From contig JAEOSV010000096.1 in the NCBI GenBank assembly GCA_016840185.1, positions 1 to 5,213 of the forward strand: a stretch of 5,213 nt of DNA. Reading direction: 5' to 3'. Of this stretch, positions 1-5,213 are shown piece after piece. Under the pieces are notes generated by a model, which saw only the letters and a list, made by a program, of their open reading frames with translations, was not told the DNA's origin and made no database searches. How positions within the stretch are numbered: position 1 is the stretch's first letter; every line of letters starts with the position of its first letter. This stretch comes from Candidatus Hermodarchaeota archaeon (GTDB lineage Archaea; Asgardarchaeota; Hermodarchaeia; Hermodarchaeales; Hermodarchaeaceae). Made by a program: the position numbers and the translations under genes.

Positions 1-834
1 GGGTTGGAATCCTTCACTCTCATACAGTTGCACAGCCACTTGGTTGTATGTTGACACCCACAAGATTGCTTCTTTCTTTCCCTGCTCACGCAGCGTGTTA
101 AGCGCAAAACGAAAGATTTGCCGTCCATACCCTTTCATTCGATGCTCCGGAAGCACCCCCATCACACTCACTTCTGCACCCTGTGGTTTAATATCCAACA
201 CACCTACCGGCACATCCCCGTGATACACAATGTAGAACACCTCCATCTGGTAGATAACATCCACAAAGGGATGATCGCGCGTTCCGCGTTCGAGTTCTTC
301 GCGAAGCGTCTGGAGAAACAACTCCAACACCCCATCTTGGGATCCCTCCAAGGCTTTGTGTTCTAATTCGCAAAATTCCACGAACTGCTCCCGGGGCACC
401 TTCTCAAACCGCAAATCCACTGGCTCCCCTCTGGGCTCATCGAGGGCCCTCACCATCAGCACGTGCTCCACTAACACAGTAAAGCCTTTCTTCATGAATG
501 CCTGAATGACCGTCTGCTGCTCTGAAGAAAATACCCCATTAATATACTCCACATCCTGCTCCCACGCTAACTCCACTGCCCTCGCCACAAACTCCTGCAG
601 CACCGACGCCGACTGCGCAAAATCAACAATCCGAACAAACGCGAACCGCGTCCCTATCGGCGCAAACAACCGCACCGGCTCCACCCCCACCGTCACCCGA
701 CCGACCACCTGCTCCCCCTCCACAAACACCCAAAACGGAAACCCAAACCTCTCAGGCAAGTACACCGAATCCCCCAACTGCTCACGATACACCTCAAGCC
801 CAGGATCCTTATGCCCAATCATCTGCAACACCAT
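1..834 (-). CDS. Tandem-domain GNAT-family N-acetyltransferase, 3' end cut by the window edge
   Basis: This reading frame was found by translating the minus strand; it is open for 278 codons and runs off position 1 without a stop. Residues about 140-278 form a clear GNAT domain. The acetyl-CoA loop is HRMKGYG (residues 231-237), matching R/Q-x-x-G-x-G/A, and follows the strand VSVMGVLPE. A later STYNQVAVQLYESEGF stretch matches the usual N..A..LYE..GF end of GNAT folds, so probably only 10-30 residues are missing. Residues 1-135 look like a second, degenerate GNAT half: they end in a similar F..KGF...V pattern (113-120) but lack the acetyl-CoA loop. GNAT enzymes move acetyl from acetyl-CoA to an amine; the substrate here cannot be told. 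ATG at 834 was chosen as start. In-frame GTG (846, 843) and TTG (840) are alternatives, with a stop at 895-897 upstream. Wobble-base use changes near codon 100. The GNAT call is firm, the start less so. Confidence 0.9.
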   Translation of the reverse strand, partial: MVLQMIGHKDPGLEVYREQLGDSVYLPERFGFPFWVFVEGEQVVGRVTVGVEPVRLFAPIGTRFAFVRIVDFAQSASVLQEFVARAVELAWEQDVEYINGVFSSEQQTVIQAFMKKGFTVLVEHVLMVRALDEPRGEPVDLRFEKVPREQFVEFCELEHKALEGSQDGVLELFLQTLREELERGTRDHPFVDVIYQMEVFYIVYHGDVPVGVLDIKPQGAEVSVMGVLPEHRMKGYGRQIFRFALNTLREQGKKEAILWVSTYNQVAVQLYESEGFQP

Positions 835-861
835 CCACAACACCACTCCACCCCTAACTAA

Positions 862-870
862 CCCCTCCTT
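862..870 (-). promoter_or_regulatory. Strong Shine-Dalgarno-like sequence upstream of the acetyltransferase, with unusual spacing
   Basis: On the minus strand this reads AAGGAGGGG, the best anti-Shine-Dalgarno match in the window. It lies 27 bases before the ATG at 834 and 15 bases before the in-frame GTG at 846, both longer than usual. A weaker GGAG at 849-846 sits 11 bases before the ATG. Either the weaker site is used, or translation begins at GTG/TTG codons between 846 and 838. Confidence 0.35.
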
Positions 871-908
871 CAACAAAAAACCTTCGAAATCCAATCAAAT
901 CTAAAAAA

Positions 909-920
909 TGGTCGTCCACC
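909..920 (-). repeat. 12-base motif copy A (GGTGGACGACCA plus T-tract)
   Basis: On the minus strand this is GGTGGACGACCA followed directly by TTTTTT (908-903). The identical 12-mer, followed by C and five T, occurs at 5213-5202. GUGG and CCAU can pair around an ACGA loop, giving a four-pair stem with a G-U end. It lies 75 bases past the stop of the zinc-ribbon gene and about 75 bases before the acetyltransferase ATG. A similar sequence (rotated and imperfect) follows at 929-940 on the plus strand, 17 bases from the matching part of this copy. Confidence 0.6.
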
Positions 921-994
921 ACACCAAATCGTCCAACACCCGTGGTTCCAGTAGTATACACCAAGACTCCAAGAAGATTGTTGATTATGATTCT

Positions 995-1213
995 TTACTT
1001 CTTATTCGTCGGTTTTGCATCAAGGATATGGATTCCTGTTGACAATGCGCCTTTGATTCGAGCGACTTTACTTCCATCCTCGAGTACATCTAATAGTTGT
1101 TTGAAACATCGCCAACAGACGATCTTATCTACGTGTTGTAATCCAAAGGCCCTTATAACGGGAAGAATAGCACCTCTTTCATAATCAGTTTCGCATAGTT
1201 GACATTTTACCAT
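995..1213 (-). CDS. Small zinc-ribbon-like protein of unknown function (72 aa)
   Basis: The protein starts MVKCQLCETDYERG and has two CxxC pairs, C4-x-x-C7 and C33-x-x-C36, spaced as in a small zinc ribbon or treble-clef knuckle. The pairs are separated by 25 residues. After them come an amphipathic segment (FKQLLDVLEDGSK), a further 24-odd residues and a Lys-rich end. There is no signal peptide or membrane segment, so it should be cytosolic. I do not recognise a named family. The gene is supported by the Cys pattern, by a well-placed AGGTG seven bases before the ATG, and by its position 34 bases after the stop of the protease gene on the same strand, which permits co-transcription. Such small zinc ribbons often bind nucleic acid or protein partners, but nothing here shows which. 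An 80-codon plus-strand frame over the same bases has no such support. Confidence 0.8.
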   Translation of the reverse strand: MVKCQLCETDYERGAILPVIRAFGLQHVDKIVCWRCFKQLLDVLEDGSKVARIKGALSTGIHILDAKPTNKK

Positions 1214-1220
1214 CCTTTCA

Positions 1221-1225
1221 CACCT
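1221..1225 (-). promoter_or_regulatory. Ribosome binding site of the zinc-ribbon gene
   Basis: AGGTG on the minus strand, seven bases before the ATG at 1213. It fixes that ATG as the start and indicates independent translation although the gene closely follows the protease stop codon. Confidence 0.65.
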
Positions 1226-1247
1226 TTTCAGTTGATTGGTGTATTAA

Positions 1248-4200
1248 CTACGTTTCTTCTTTTTCCCCCGTGATTAACCACGTCCAATCCTTTCGTGGCT
1301 CTTCGGACTGCTTATGTTTTCGGCGTCGCAATAGAAGTACGACTACAATCACAATAATAGTAATTCCAATGGCAACTCCAATTCCAATAATCAGTAAATC
1401 TGGTGGTATGGTAGGAAATTCTGTCGAAATTTGTGTTAGTGTTAATTGGAAAACCCCTACGCCAACTTCTACTTGGTCTCCGGGGTATGAGGAGACTTCA
1501 ATATAGTAGAGTTGACCAGCGTGGAGTAAGTACTCGAAGCTTTCGGTCGATTCATATGTCCATGATACTTCGAGGATTGTCATCCCAGCATCTAACAGAG
1601 TTAGGTCGAAGTCTTCATCATAACCAGAGAGGAGCGAAGTCAATTCAAAGAGATATATTCCAGATGTTAGTGGAATGAATTCGAAAACGAAGAAATCGTT
1701 GGGGTCATTTAGGTAACCCAAATAGGTTCCTGGCTGATGGATTGAATACGCGTGGCTATACCCTTCACCAAAACCAACGAATCTTTCCATTAATTCGTCC
1801 CAATGGGTGTCTGAAATTAATGACAGGACTAGAGGTTCATAGCTATTCAATGAAATGCCAAGTCCAGTTGCACCCGAAACGCCTGAAAGATGTCCTTCGT
1901 AATTAATCGCGTTGAGGACCGACATATACAAGCTGTTTGCTAAACCCACGATAGTTGCATTAGAAGTCAATGCAGCGATTTGTTGAACAAAATCCCCTAA
2001 ATCAATGAAATCAGCCCAATCAAATCCTTGGGTGTCACAACGCGCCTCACATAATATTGAATAATAGATGTCAAATGGCTCTTGAAGGAGAATTACTTCA
2101 GATAATCGATCAAGAGCGACTGCTACGTCATCAATAAGGCTGCATTTGACAGCTGAAAGGCACACATCGGTTATTGACGGGTTGTAATATAATCCACCAT
2201 TATCATACGCTTCAAGATATTTGTCAATTATGATTCCGACTAGGGTTTCAGCAGAAGAGTTGGGAGCTGCTACTAAGTCAGATAGAATCTCTTCATAGGG
2301 ATATCCGGTAACGGGAATTCCAGCTTCTGAGAACACTAGATACTCAGCATATTCACGAATTTGATAAGCCACTTCGATTTGACCCATTAGACATGCATCA
2401 AACGCAACGATATCAATCGGATCAATAGGGCCACTAGCCAGGGCTAGACCTAGTTCATTAATTTCCATTATGTCGCCACTGGTGTCATCAGAACAGAGAC
2501 CATAAAGGCCAGCTCCATGGTCCCAGATTATCAACAGATAATGTTCAGCAGGAGCATAGTTTTGTCCAAAGTTGATAAAGTCTCTGAGAACTCGCCAATC
2601 TGCCATATTAGGTTCATGGGGAAGGCTTGTTACTAACTCAGATGATTCGATGAGGCCAGTCGTGCCCAAAGTTATTTCGAAGCATTTAGCGTGGCTAAAG
2701 GGCGCATAATAGGCGTCGTAAAAGTCTACATAAACAAGCACCATTATTTCTTCGGTTGAACCCACAAGTTCCATCGCGTTCAAATCGTCGAAAGCAAATT
2801 CTTCGAGATTGTTATCTCCATCCATGTAAACAAGGATGGTCCAGTTGGGTAGTGTGGTATCAATTGTAAGAACGAATATCTCGGAAAAATAACCCAAGGT
2901 TCCTTCGGAATCGTTTGCTGCCGCTCGCCAATACCATGTGCCATCAGCTATCGGTGAACTTGGGGTATAAGTCGGTGCAACAACTGTTTCTTGCATTAAC
3001 GTACCAGAATCGAAGGATGATACGCTATCTAGTTGAAAGAGATAGCTTACAGCTCCTGAAACAGAGCTCCAAACAAATGTGGGATACGAAGTATTTACCT
3101 CCAAGGAGTCAGGTGGGGAAATTAGATTCGGGGCATCCAGAAAAACCGTGTAAACGGTTACAGACCAGGTTGATGAAAATTGCCCAAGGTGTCCATCCGA
3201 ATCATTTGCCGCCACTCGCCAATACCAAGTATCATCCGCCAGTTGAGATGTTGGTGAATAACTTGTCAATCCCAGTGCGATTTCGCGCAGATTACTGGAA
3301 TCAAAACTTACAACTGTATCGAGCTGCCAGAAATAACTCAATGCACCAGAAACACTGTTCCACATAAAAACAGGTGTATGATTTGATGTTCCAGCACCAT
3401 TTGATGGCGAGACCAGTATGGGGGCATCTAACGGAATATAGTCAACGACATAGACGGTAAAATCCCCCAAGAGAAAATCGCCATTACTATCATTCACCCG
3501 AATTTGTACATCATAGAATCCCAAAGGGAGAAAACTTGCATTCGTAATAATTCCGTCCACATCAATAGAGAAATTCTCAAAATCATCTATACTCCAAGAA
3601 TCTAACCCATAGTCAGCTGTGACATTGACATCATAACGGAACGGGTCCCCCACAACGACTAGTTGATCTTCGAGCTCTTCAAGCCATTGAACAGGCGTAA
3701 TTCGAACCAGCCAGTAATCAAAGTCTGCAGCACCATAACTGGTGGTTGATCCCACAAACGCAAATCCTCCTCCACTACATTCTACAATATCCATTCCGTA
3801 ATCGTCTGCAGTACTACCATAGGTATGATTCCACAGCTGATGTCCCGTGTTATTCACACGGATCACCCACGCGTCCAGCAGTCCTGCACCAAAACTCGTT
3901 GTGTCACCAACAAAGATGAATCCTCCACCGCTGCATGCAACTAAGCGACGCGCTTGGTCGTTATCACTTCCCCCATAGGTGTGATTCCAAAGATGATTAC
4001 CAGAAGAATCGGTGCCAATCACCCATACATCCCGAAGTCCTGCACCAAAACTTTCTGTGATACCTGCTAGGGCAAATCCACCTGTTGGTATCTCATCAAG
4101 GCCATAAACAACATCATAGTCGATTCCGCCAAAAGATTGGTTCCAGAGATGATTTCCATCTTCATCAATGCGTACGAGCCACGCATCTCGTTCTCCAACA

Positions 4201-5051
4201 CTATACGTGAACGTGTAACCCGCAACAGCAAACCCTCCAGAGCTGCATGTAATTATTTTCCAACCGCTGTCATAGTCTGTACCGCCATAGGTGTGATTCC
4301 AAAGGTGGATTCCATCCGCATCGGTTCGTATTACCCACATATCGCCTGAACCGGCACCAAAACTTTGTGTACTCCCTGTGACAGCAAATCCGCCGTCTGC
4401 ACACTCAACAAGATTATGGCCATTATCTCCTTGTGTACCGCCAAAGGTATAATCCCATAGATGGGCGCCCATGGCATTTGTCCGGATAAGCCACAGATCA
4501 AATCCACCAGCACCAAAACTTGCCGTCCGACACGCCAAGGCAAACCCTCCATCGGCACATTCGACGACATCCCAACAGGAATCAGAATTCGATCCTCCAA
4601 ACGTTCGATTCCACAAATGATTTCCTTCGGCGTCAGTTCTAACTAACCACACATCTTGACCCCCAGCGCCAAAACTATAGGTTCCACCTGCTATGGCAAA
4701 ACCACCATCACTGCATTGCACAATAGGTCGACCATACTCCGCATTAGATCCACCATGAGTTGTATTCCAATATGATGTTGGGTTTGAAGGAGGAGGAATC
4801 AATAACTCCTGCATTCCCAACTCAGGCAGACCTTGAAGGAACTCCTGGTGATTCTGAGACACAACCACACACTCCCTCGGCAACCTAATTTGCGACTCAG
4901 AACCTACACCTGCTTGGTCAGGAATCGAACTCGACACGTTCCTCAATAACATTGACGATTGCCAACTTGGCAAAAGAAACGCACTTAACAAAAAGCAACT
5001 AAGCAACACTACACCGATCCATCGGTATTGTTGTCGCCACCAGAATTTCAT
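1248..5051 (-). CDS. Secreted, membrane-anchored C11 (clostripain-type) cysteine protease with seven-unit propeller and FN3-like domains
   Basis: This is a 1267-residue cell-surface protease. Residues 1-30 are a signal or anchor segment (basic WWRQQYRW, then a hydrophobic core). Residues 95-458 hold seven 52-residue propeller-like repeats. Residues about 459-537 are Ig/cadherin-like, and 542-638 and 639-733 are tandem FN3-like domains. Residues about 736-1100 are the C11 domain. It opens with NWTILVYMDGDNNLE, has the catalytic His in WDHGAG (H845) and the catalytic Cys in FDACLMG (C887); D885 fits the acidic S1 residue that gives clostripain relatives Arg/Lys preference. Residues about 1103-1208 resemble a PPC-type beta-sandwich. 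Residues 1217-1241 are a transmembrane helix followed by RRRKHK and a short tail, so the body faces outside. ATG at 5051 is preferred over TTG at 5060: GGAG lies 11 bases before the ATG but only two before the TTG. The C11 domain is very acidic, about 58 Asp/Glu to 9 Lys/Arg by hand count. Substrate unknown. Confidence 0.93.
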   Translation of the reverse strand: MKFWWRQQYRWIGVVLLSCFLLSAFLLPSWQSSMLLRNVSSSIPDQAGVGSESQIRLPRECVVVSQNHQEFLQGLPELGMQELLIPPPSNPTSYWNTTHGGSNAEYGRPIVQCSDGGFAIAGGTYSFGAGGQDVWLVRTDAEGNHLWNRTFGGSNSDSCWDVVECADGGFALACRTASFGAGGFDLWLIRTNAMGAHLWDYTFGGTQGDNGHNLVECADGGFAVTGSTQSFGAGSGDMWVIRTDADGIHLWNHTYGGTDYDSGWKIITCSSGGFAVAGYTFTYSVGERDAWLVRIDEDGNHLWNQSFGGIDYDVVYGLDEIPTGGFALAGITESFGAGLRDVWVIGTDSSGNHLWNHTYGGSDNDQARRLVACSGGGFIFVGDTTSFGAGLLDAWVIRVNNTGHQLWNHTYGSTADDYGMDIVECSGGGFAFVGSTTSYGAADFDYWLVRITPVQWLEELEDQLVVVGDPFRYDVNVTADYGLDSWSIDDFENFSIDVDGIITNASFLPLGFYDVQIRVNDSNGDFLLGDFTVYVVDYIPLDAPILVSPSNGAGTSNHTPVFMWNSVSGALSYFWQLDTVVSFDSSNLREIALGLTSYSPTSQLADDTWYWRVAANDSDGHLGQFSSTWSVTVYTVFLDAPNLISPPDSLEVNTSYPTFVWSSVSGAVSYLFQLDSVSSFDSGTLMQETVVAPTYTPSSPIADGTWYWRAAANDSEGTLGYFSEIFVLTIDTTLPNWTILVYMDGDNNLEEFAFDDLNAMELVGSTEEIMVLVYVDFYDAYYAPFSHAKCFEITLGTTGLIESSELVTSLPHEPNMADWRVLRDFINFGQNYAPAEHYLLIIWDHGAGLYGLCSDDTSGDIMEINELGLALASGPIDPIDIVAFDACLMGQIEVAYQIREYAEYLVFSEAGIPVTGYPYEEILSDLVAAPNSSAETLVGIIIDKYLEAYDNGGLYYNPSITDVCLSAVKCSLIDDVAVALDRLSEVILLQEPFDIYYSILCEARCDTQGFDWADFIDLGDFVQQIAALTSNATIVGLANSLYMSVLNAINYEGHLSGVSGATGLGISLNSYEPLVLSLISDTHWDELMERFVGFGEGYSHAYSIHQPGTYLGYLNDPNDFFVFEFIPLTSGIYLFELTSLLSGYDEDFDLTLLDAGMTILEVSWTYESTESFEYLLHAGQLYYIEVSSYPGDQVEVGVGVFQLTLTQISTEFPTIPPDLLIIGIGVAIGITIIVIVVVLLLRRRKHKQSEEPRKDWTWLITGEKEET
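2853..3428 (-). repeat. Two tandem FN3/Ig-like domain units of about 97 residues
   Basis: Residues 542-638 and 639-733 are two copies offset by exactly 97 residues. Shared landmarks are LDAPxLxSP at the start, a Trp followed by SVSGAxSY, QLD, SFDS, and TWYWRxAANDSxG (Trp 609 and 706). These are beta-sandwich spacer or binding modules common in secreted archaeal and bacterial proteins. Here they separate the propeller from the C11 domain. Confidence 0.8.
3678..4769 (-). repeat. Seven tandem 156-bp units encoding 52-residue propeller-like blades
   Basis: The Phe of each GGF motif falls at residues 118, 170, 222, 274, 326, 378 and 430, exactly 52 apart, and the Trp at 95, 147, 199, 251, 303, 355 and 407 keeps the same step. 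The consensus unit is WNxTYGGxxxD, a hydrophobic strand ending in C, then GGFAxAGxTxSFGAG, then DxWLVRTDxxGNHL. The DNA has diverged, but some stretches stay identical: the same 20 bases occur at 3973-3992 and 4285-4304, two units apart. Seven four-strand units suggest a seven-bladed beta-propeller, probably for binding substrate or surface sugars; that fold and role are inferred. Confidence 0.88.
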
Positions 5052-5062
5052 GACAACCAATA

Positions 5063-5066
5063 CTCC
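5063..5066 (-). promoter_or_regulatory. Ribosome binding site that decides the protease start
   Basis: GGAG on the minus strand, 11 bases before the ATG at 5051. The TTG at 5060 is only two bases away and so is an unlikely start, although it lengthens the open frame by three codons. Confidence 0.5.
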
Positions 5067-5103
5067 ACTAACTACAAAATGGCTAGAAGCCCTCTCAGAC
5101 CGC

Positions 5104-5142
5104 GTTCAAGCTGAACTCTTGAGTAATCCTCACCACCATTAC
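5104..5142. promoter_or_regulatory. Cluster of overlapping short dyads in the protease leader
   Basis: Four short inverted repeats overlap here: GTTCA/TGAAC (5104-5108 and 5112-5116), TCAAG/CTTGA (5106-5110 and 5118-5122), ACTC/GAGT (5115-5118 and 5121-5124) and GTAAT/ATTAC (5123-5127 and 5138-5142). They lie between the candidate TATA boxes and the protease ATG. They could be an operator or alternative leader hairpins. Each arm is only 4-5 bases, so chance is a real possibility. Confidence 0.25.
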
Positions 5143-5153
5143 CCTACAAGCGT

Positions 5154-5160
5154 CATATAC
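5154..5160 (-). promoter_or_regulatory. Candidate TATA box for the protease gene
   Basis: The minus strand reads AGTATATGACG around here. An archaeal start about 25 bases downstream would fall near 5130 and give a leader of about 80 bases. There is no clear A-rich BRE before it. The alternative is the AATATAAAC element at 5181-5189, read on the same strand. Confidence 0.35.
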
Positions 5161-5172
5161 TGAACACCACGC

Positions 5173-5190
5173 CTAAAACTGTTTATATTG
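5173..5190. promoter_or_regulatory. BRE/TATA-like element, plausible on either strand
   Basis: The plus strand reads CTAAAACTGTTTATATTG, a good match to an archaeal BRE plus TATA box, which would start a plus-strand transcript near 5210 and serve a gene beyond the window. The minus strand reads CAATATAAACAG and could instead serve the protease gene, with a leader of about 110 bases. It may be a shared element between divergent genes. Confidence 0.4.
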
Positions 5191-5201
5191 GAAAGAAAAA
5201 G

Positions 5202-5213
5202 TGGTCGTCCACC
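5202..5213 (-). repeat. 12-base motif copy B, ending exactly at the window edge
   Basis: On the minus strand this is GGTGGACGACCA, followed by C and five T (5201-5196). It matches copy A at 920-909 base for base over the 12-mer. Here GTGG and CCAC pair perfectly around ACGA. It may be longer, because the window stops at its last base. Confidence 0.6.

Larger units (their letters stand above)
835..994. other. Intergenic region between zinc-ribbon gene and acetyltransferase gene
   Basis: These 160 bases have no convincing gene on either strand. Read on the minus strand they contain an imperfect direct repeat (929-940 and 912-925), a small 12-base hairpin-like motif followed by six T (920-903), then a T-rich stretch and the Shine-Dalgarno-like AAGGAGGGG. 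The T-tract could end transcription from the zinc-ribbon gene, or the TTTTTTAGA stretch could be a weak TATA-like element for the acetyltransferase gene. The sequence alone does not decide between these. Confidence 0.5.

Noticed and set aside
188..373. Minus-strand frame of 61 codons in the first 400 bases
   Set aside because: It is in a different frame from the GNAT gene and lies wholly inside it; the product has no recognisable motif.
506..904. Plus-strand frame of 132 codons over the acetyltransferase region
   Set aside because: Its product is a low-complexity Thr/Asn/Pro/Ser run, explained by the C/A-rich complement of the GNAT gene. The minus strand gives a clear GNAT protein over the same bases.
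909..965. Motif copy A as the 3' end of a tRNA gene, because it ends in CCA
   Set aside because: No T-arm (GGTTCRA) or anticodon arm precedes it on the minus strand, and no matching 5' acceptor strand is present.
942..1184. Plus-strand frame of 80 codons with a hydrophobic start
   Set aside because: It lies opposite the zinc-ribbon gene, which has CxxC pairs and a Shine-Dalgarno sequence, whereas this frame has no ribosome binding site and no motif.
2915..3367. Plus-strand frame of 150 codons
   Set aside because: It is antisense to the two FN3-like repeats, and its own internal repetition (LANTM/LANTK) only mirrors the duplicated DNA.
3678..4769. CRISPR-like array, because of the regular 156-bp repetition
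   Set aside because: The period matches 52 codons in an open frame, the repeats are diverged, and there are no unique spacers between constant repeats.
5095..5139. Fourteen-codon leader ORF (MVVRITQEFSLNAV) ahead of the protease gene
   Set aside because: It has no Shine-Dalgarno sequence and no run of regulatory codons; a frame this short is expected by chance.

Overview
All three genes in this window are on the minus strand, so transcription runs from high to low coordinates. The style suggests an archaeon. The large secreted protein has an N-terminal signal segment, Ig/FN3-like modules, a C11 (clostripain-type) peptidase, a C-terminal membrane anchor and a short Arg/Lys-rich tail, and the upstream DNA has TATA-like boxes. 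Multidomain anchored C11 proteases like this are familiar from Asgard (Thorarchaeota-like) and some euryarchaeal genomes. That placement is an inference from style, not proof.

Layout in the direction of transcription. Positions 5052-5213 are a leader/promoter region with two TATA-like elements, overlapping small dyads and, at the very end of the window, a 12-base motif. Positions 5051-1248 encode a 1267-residue cell-surface protease: signal segment, seven 52-residue beta-propeller-like repeats in exact register, an Ig-like domain, two 97-residue FN3-like domains, a C11 peptidase domain with a visible His/Cys dyad, a PPC-like beta domain, one transmembrane helix and a basic tail. After 34 bases comes a 72-residue zinc-ribbon-like protein (1213-995) with its own Shine-Dalgarno sequence, possibly co-transcribed. 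Positions 994-835 are an intergenic region holding a second copy of the 12-base motif. Positions 834-1 encode a tandem-GNAT acetyltransferase whose last residues lie beyond the window.

The three genes do not form an obvious pathway. The protease acts outside the cell, whereas the zinc ribbon and the acetyltransferase should be cytosolic. The points most worth a second look are: the indel-free seven-unit propeller joined to a protease; the lack of any Lys/Arg between the catalytic His and Cys, where a known C11 enzyme is cleaved for activation; a change in wobble-base use inside the acetyltransferase near its domain boundary; and the shared 12-base motif plus T-tract upstream of two transcription units. 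I saw no tRNA, rRNA, CRISPR array, insertion sequence or integrase.
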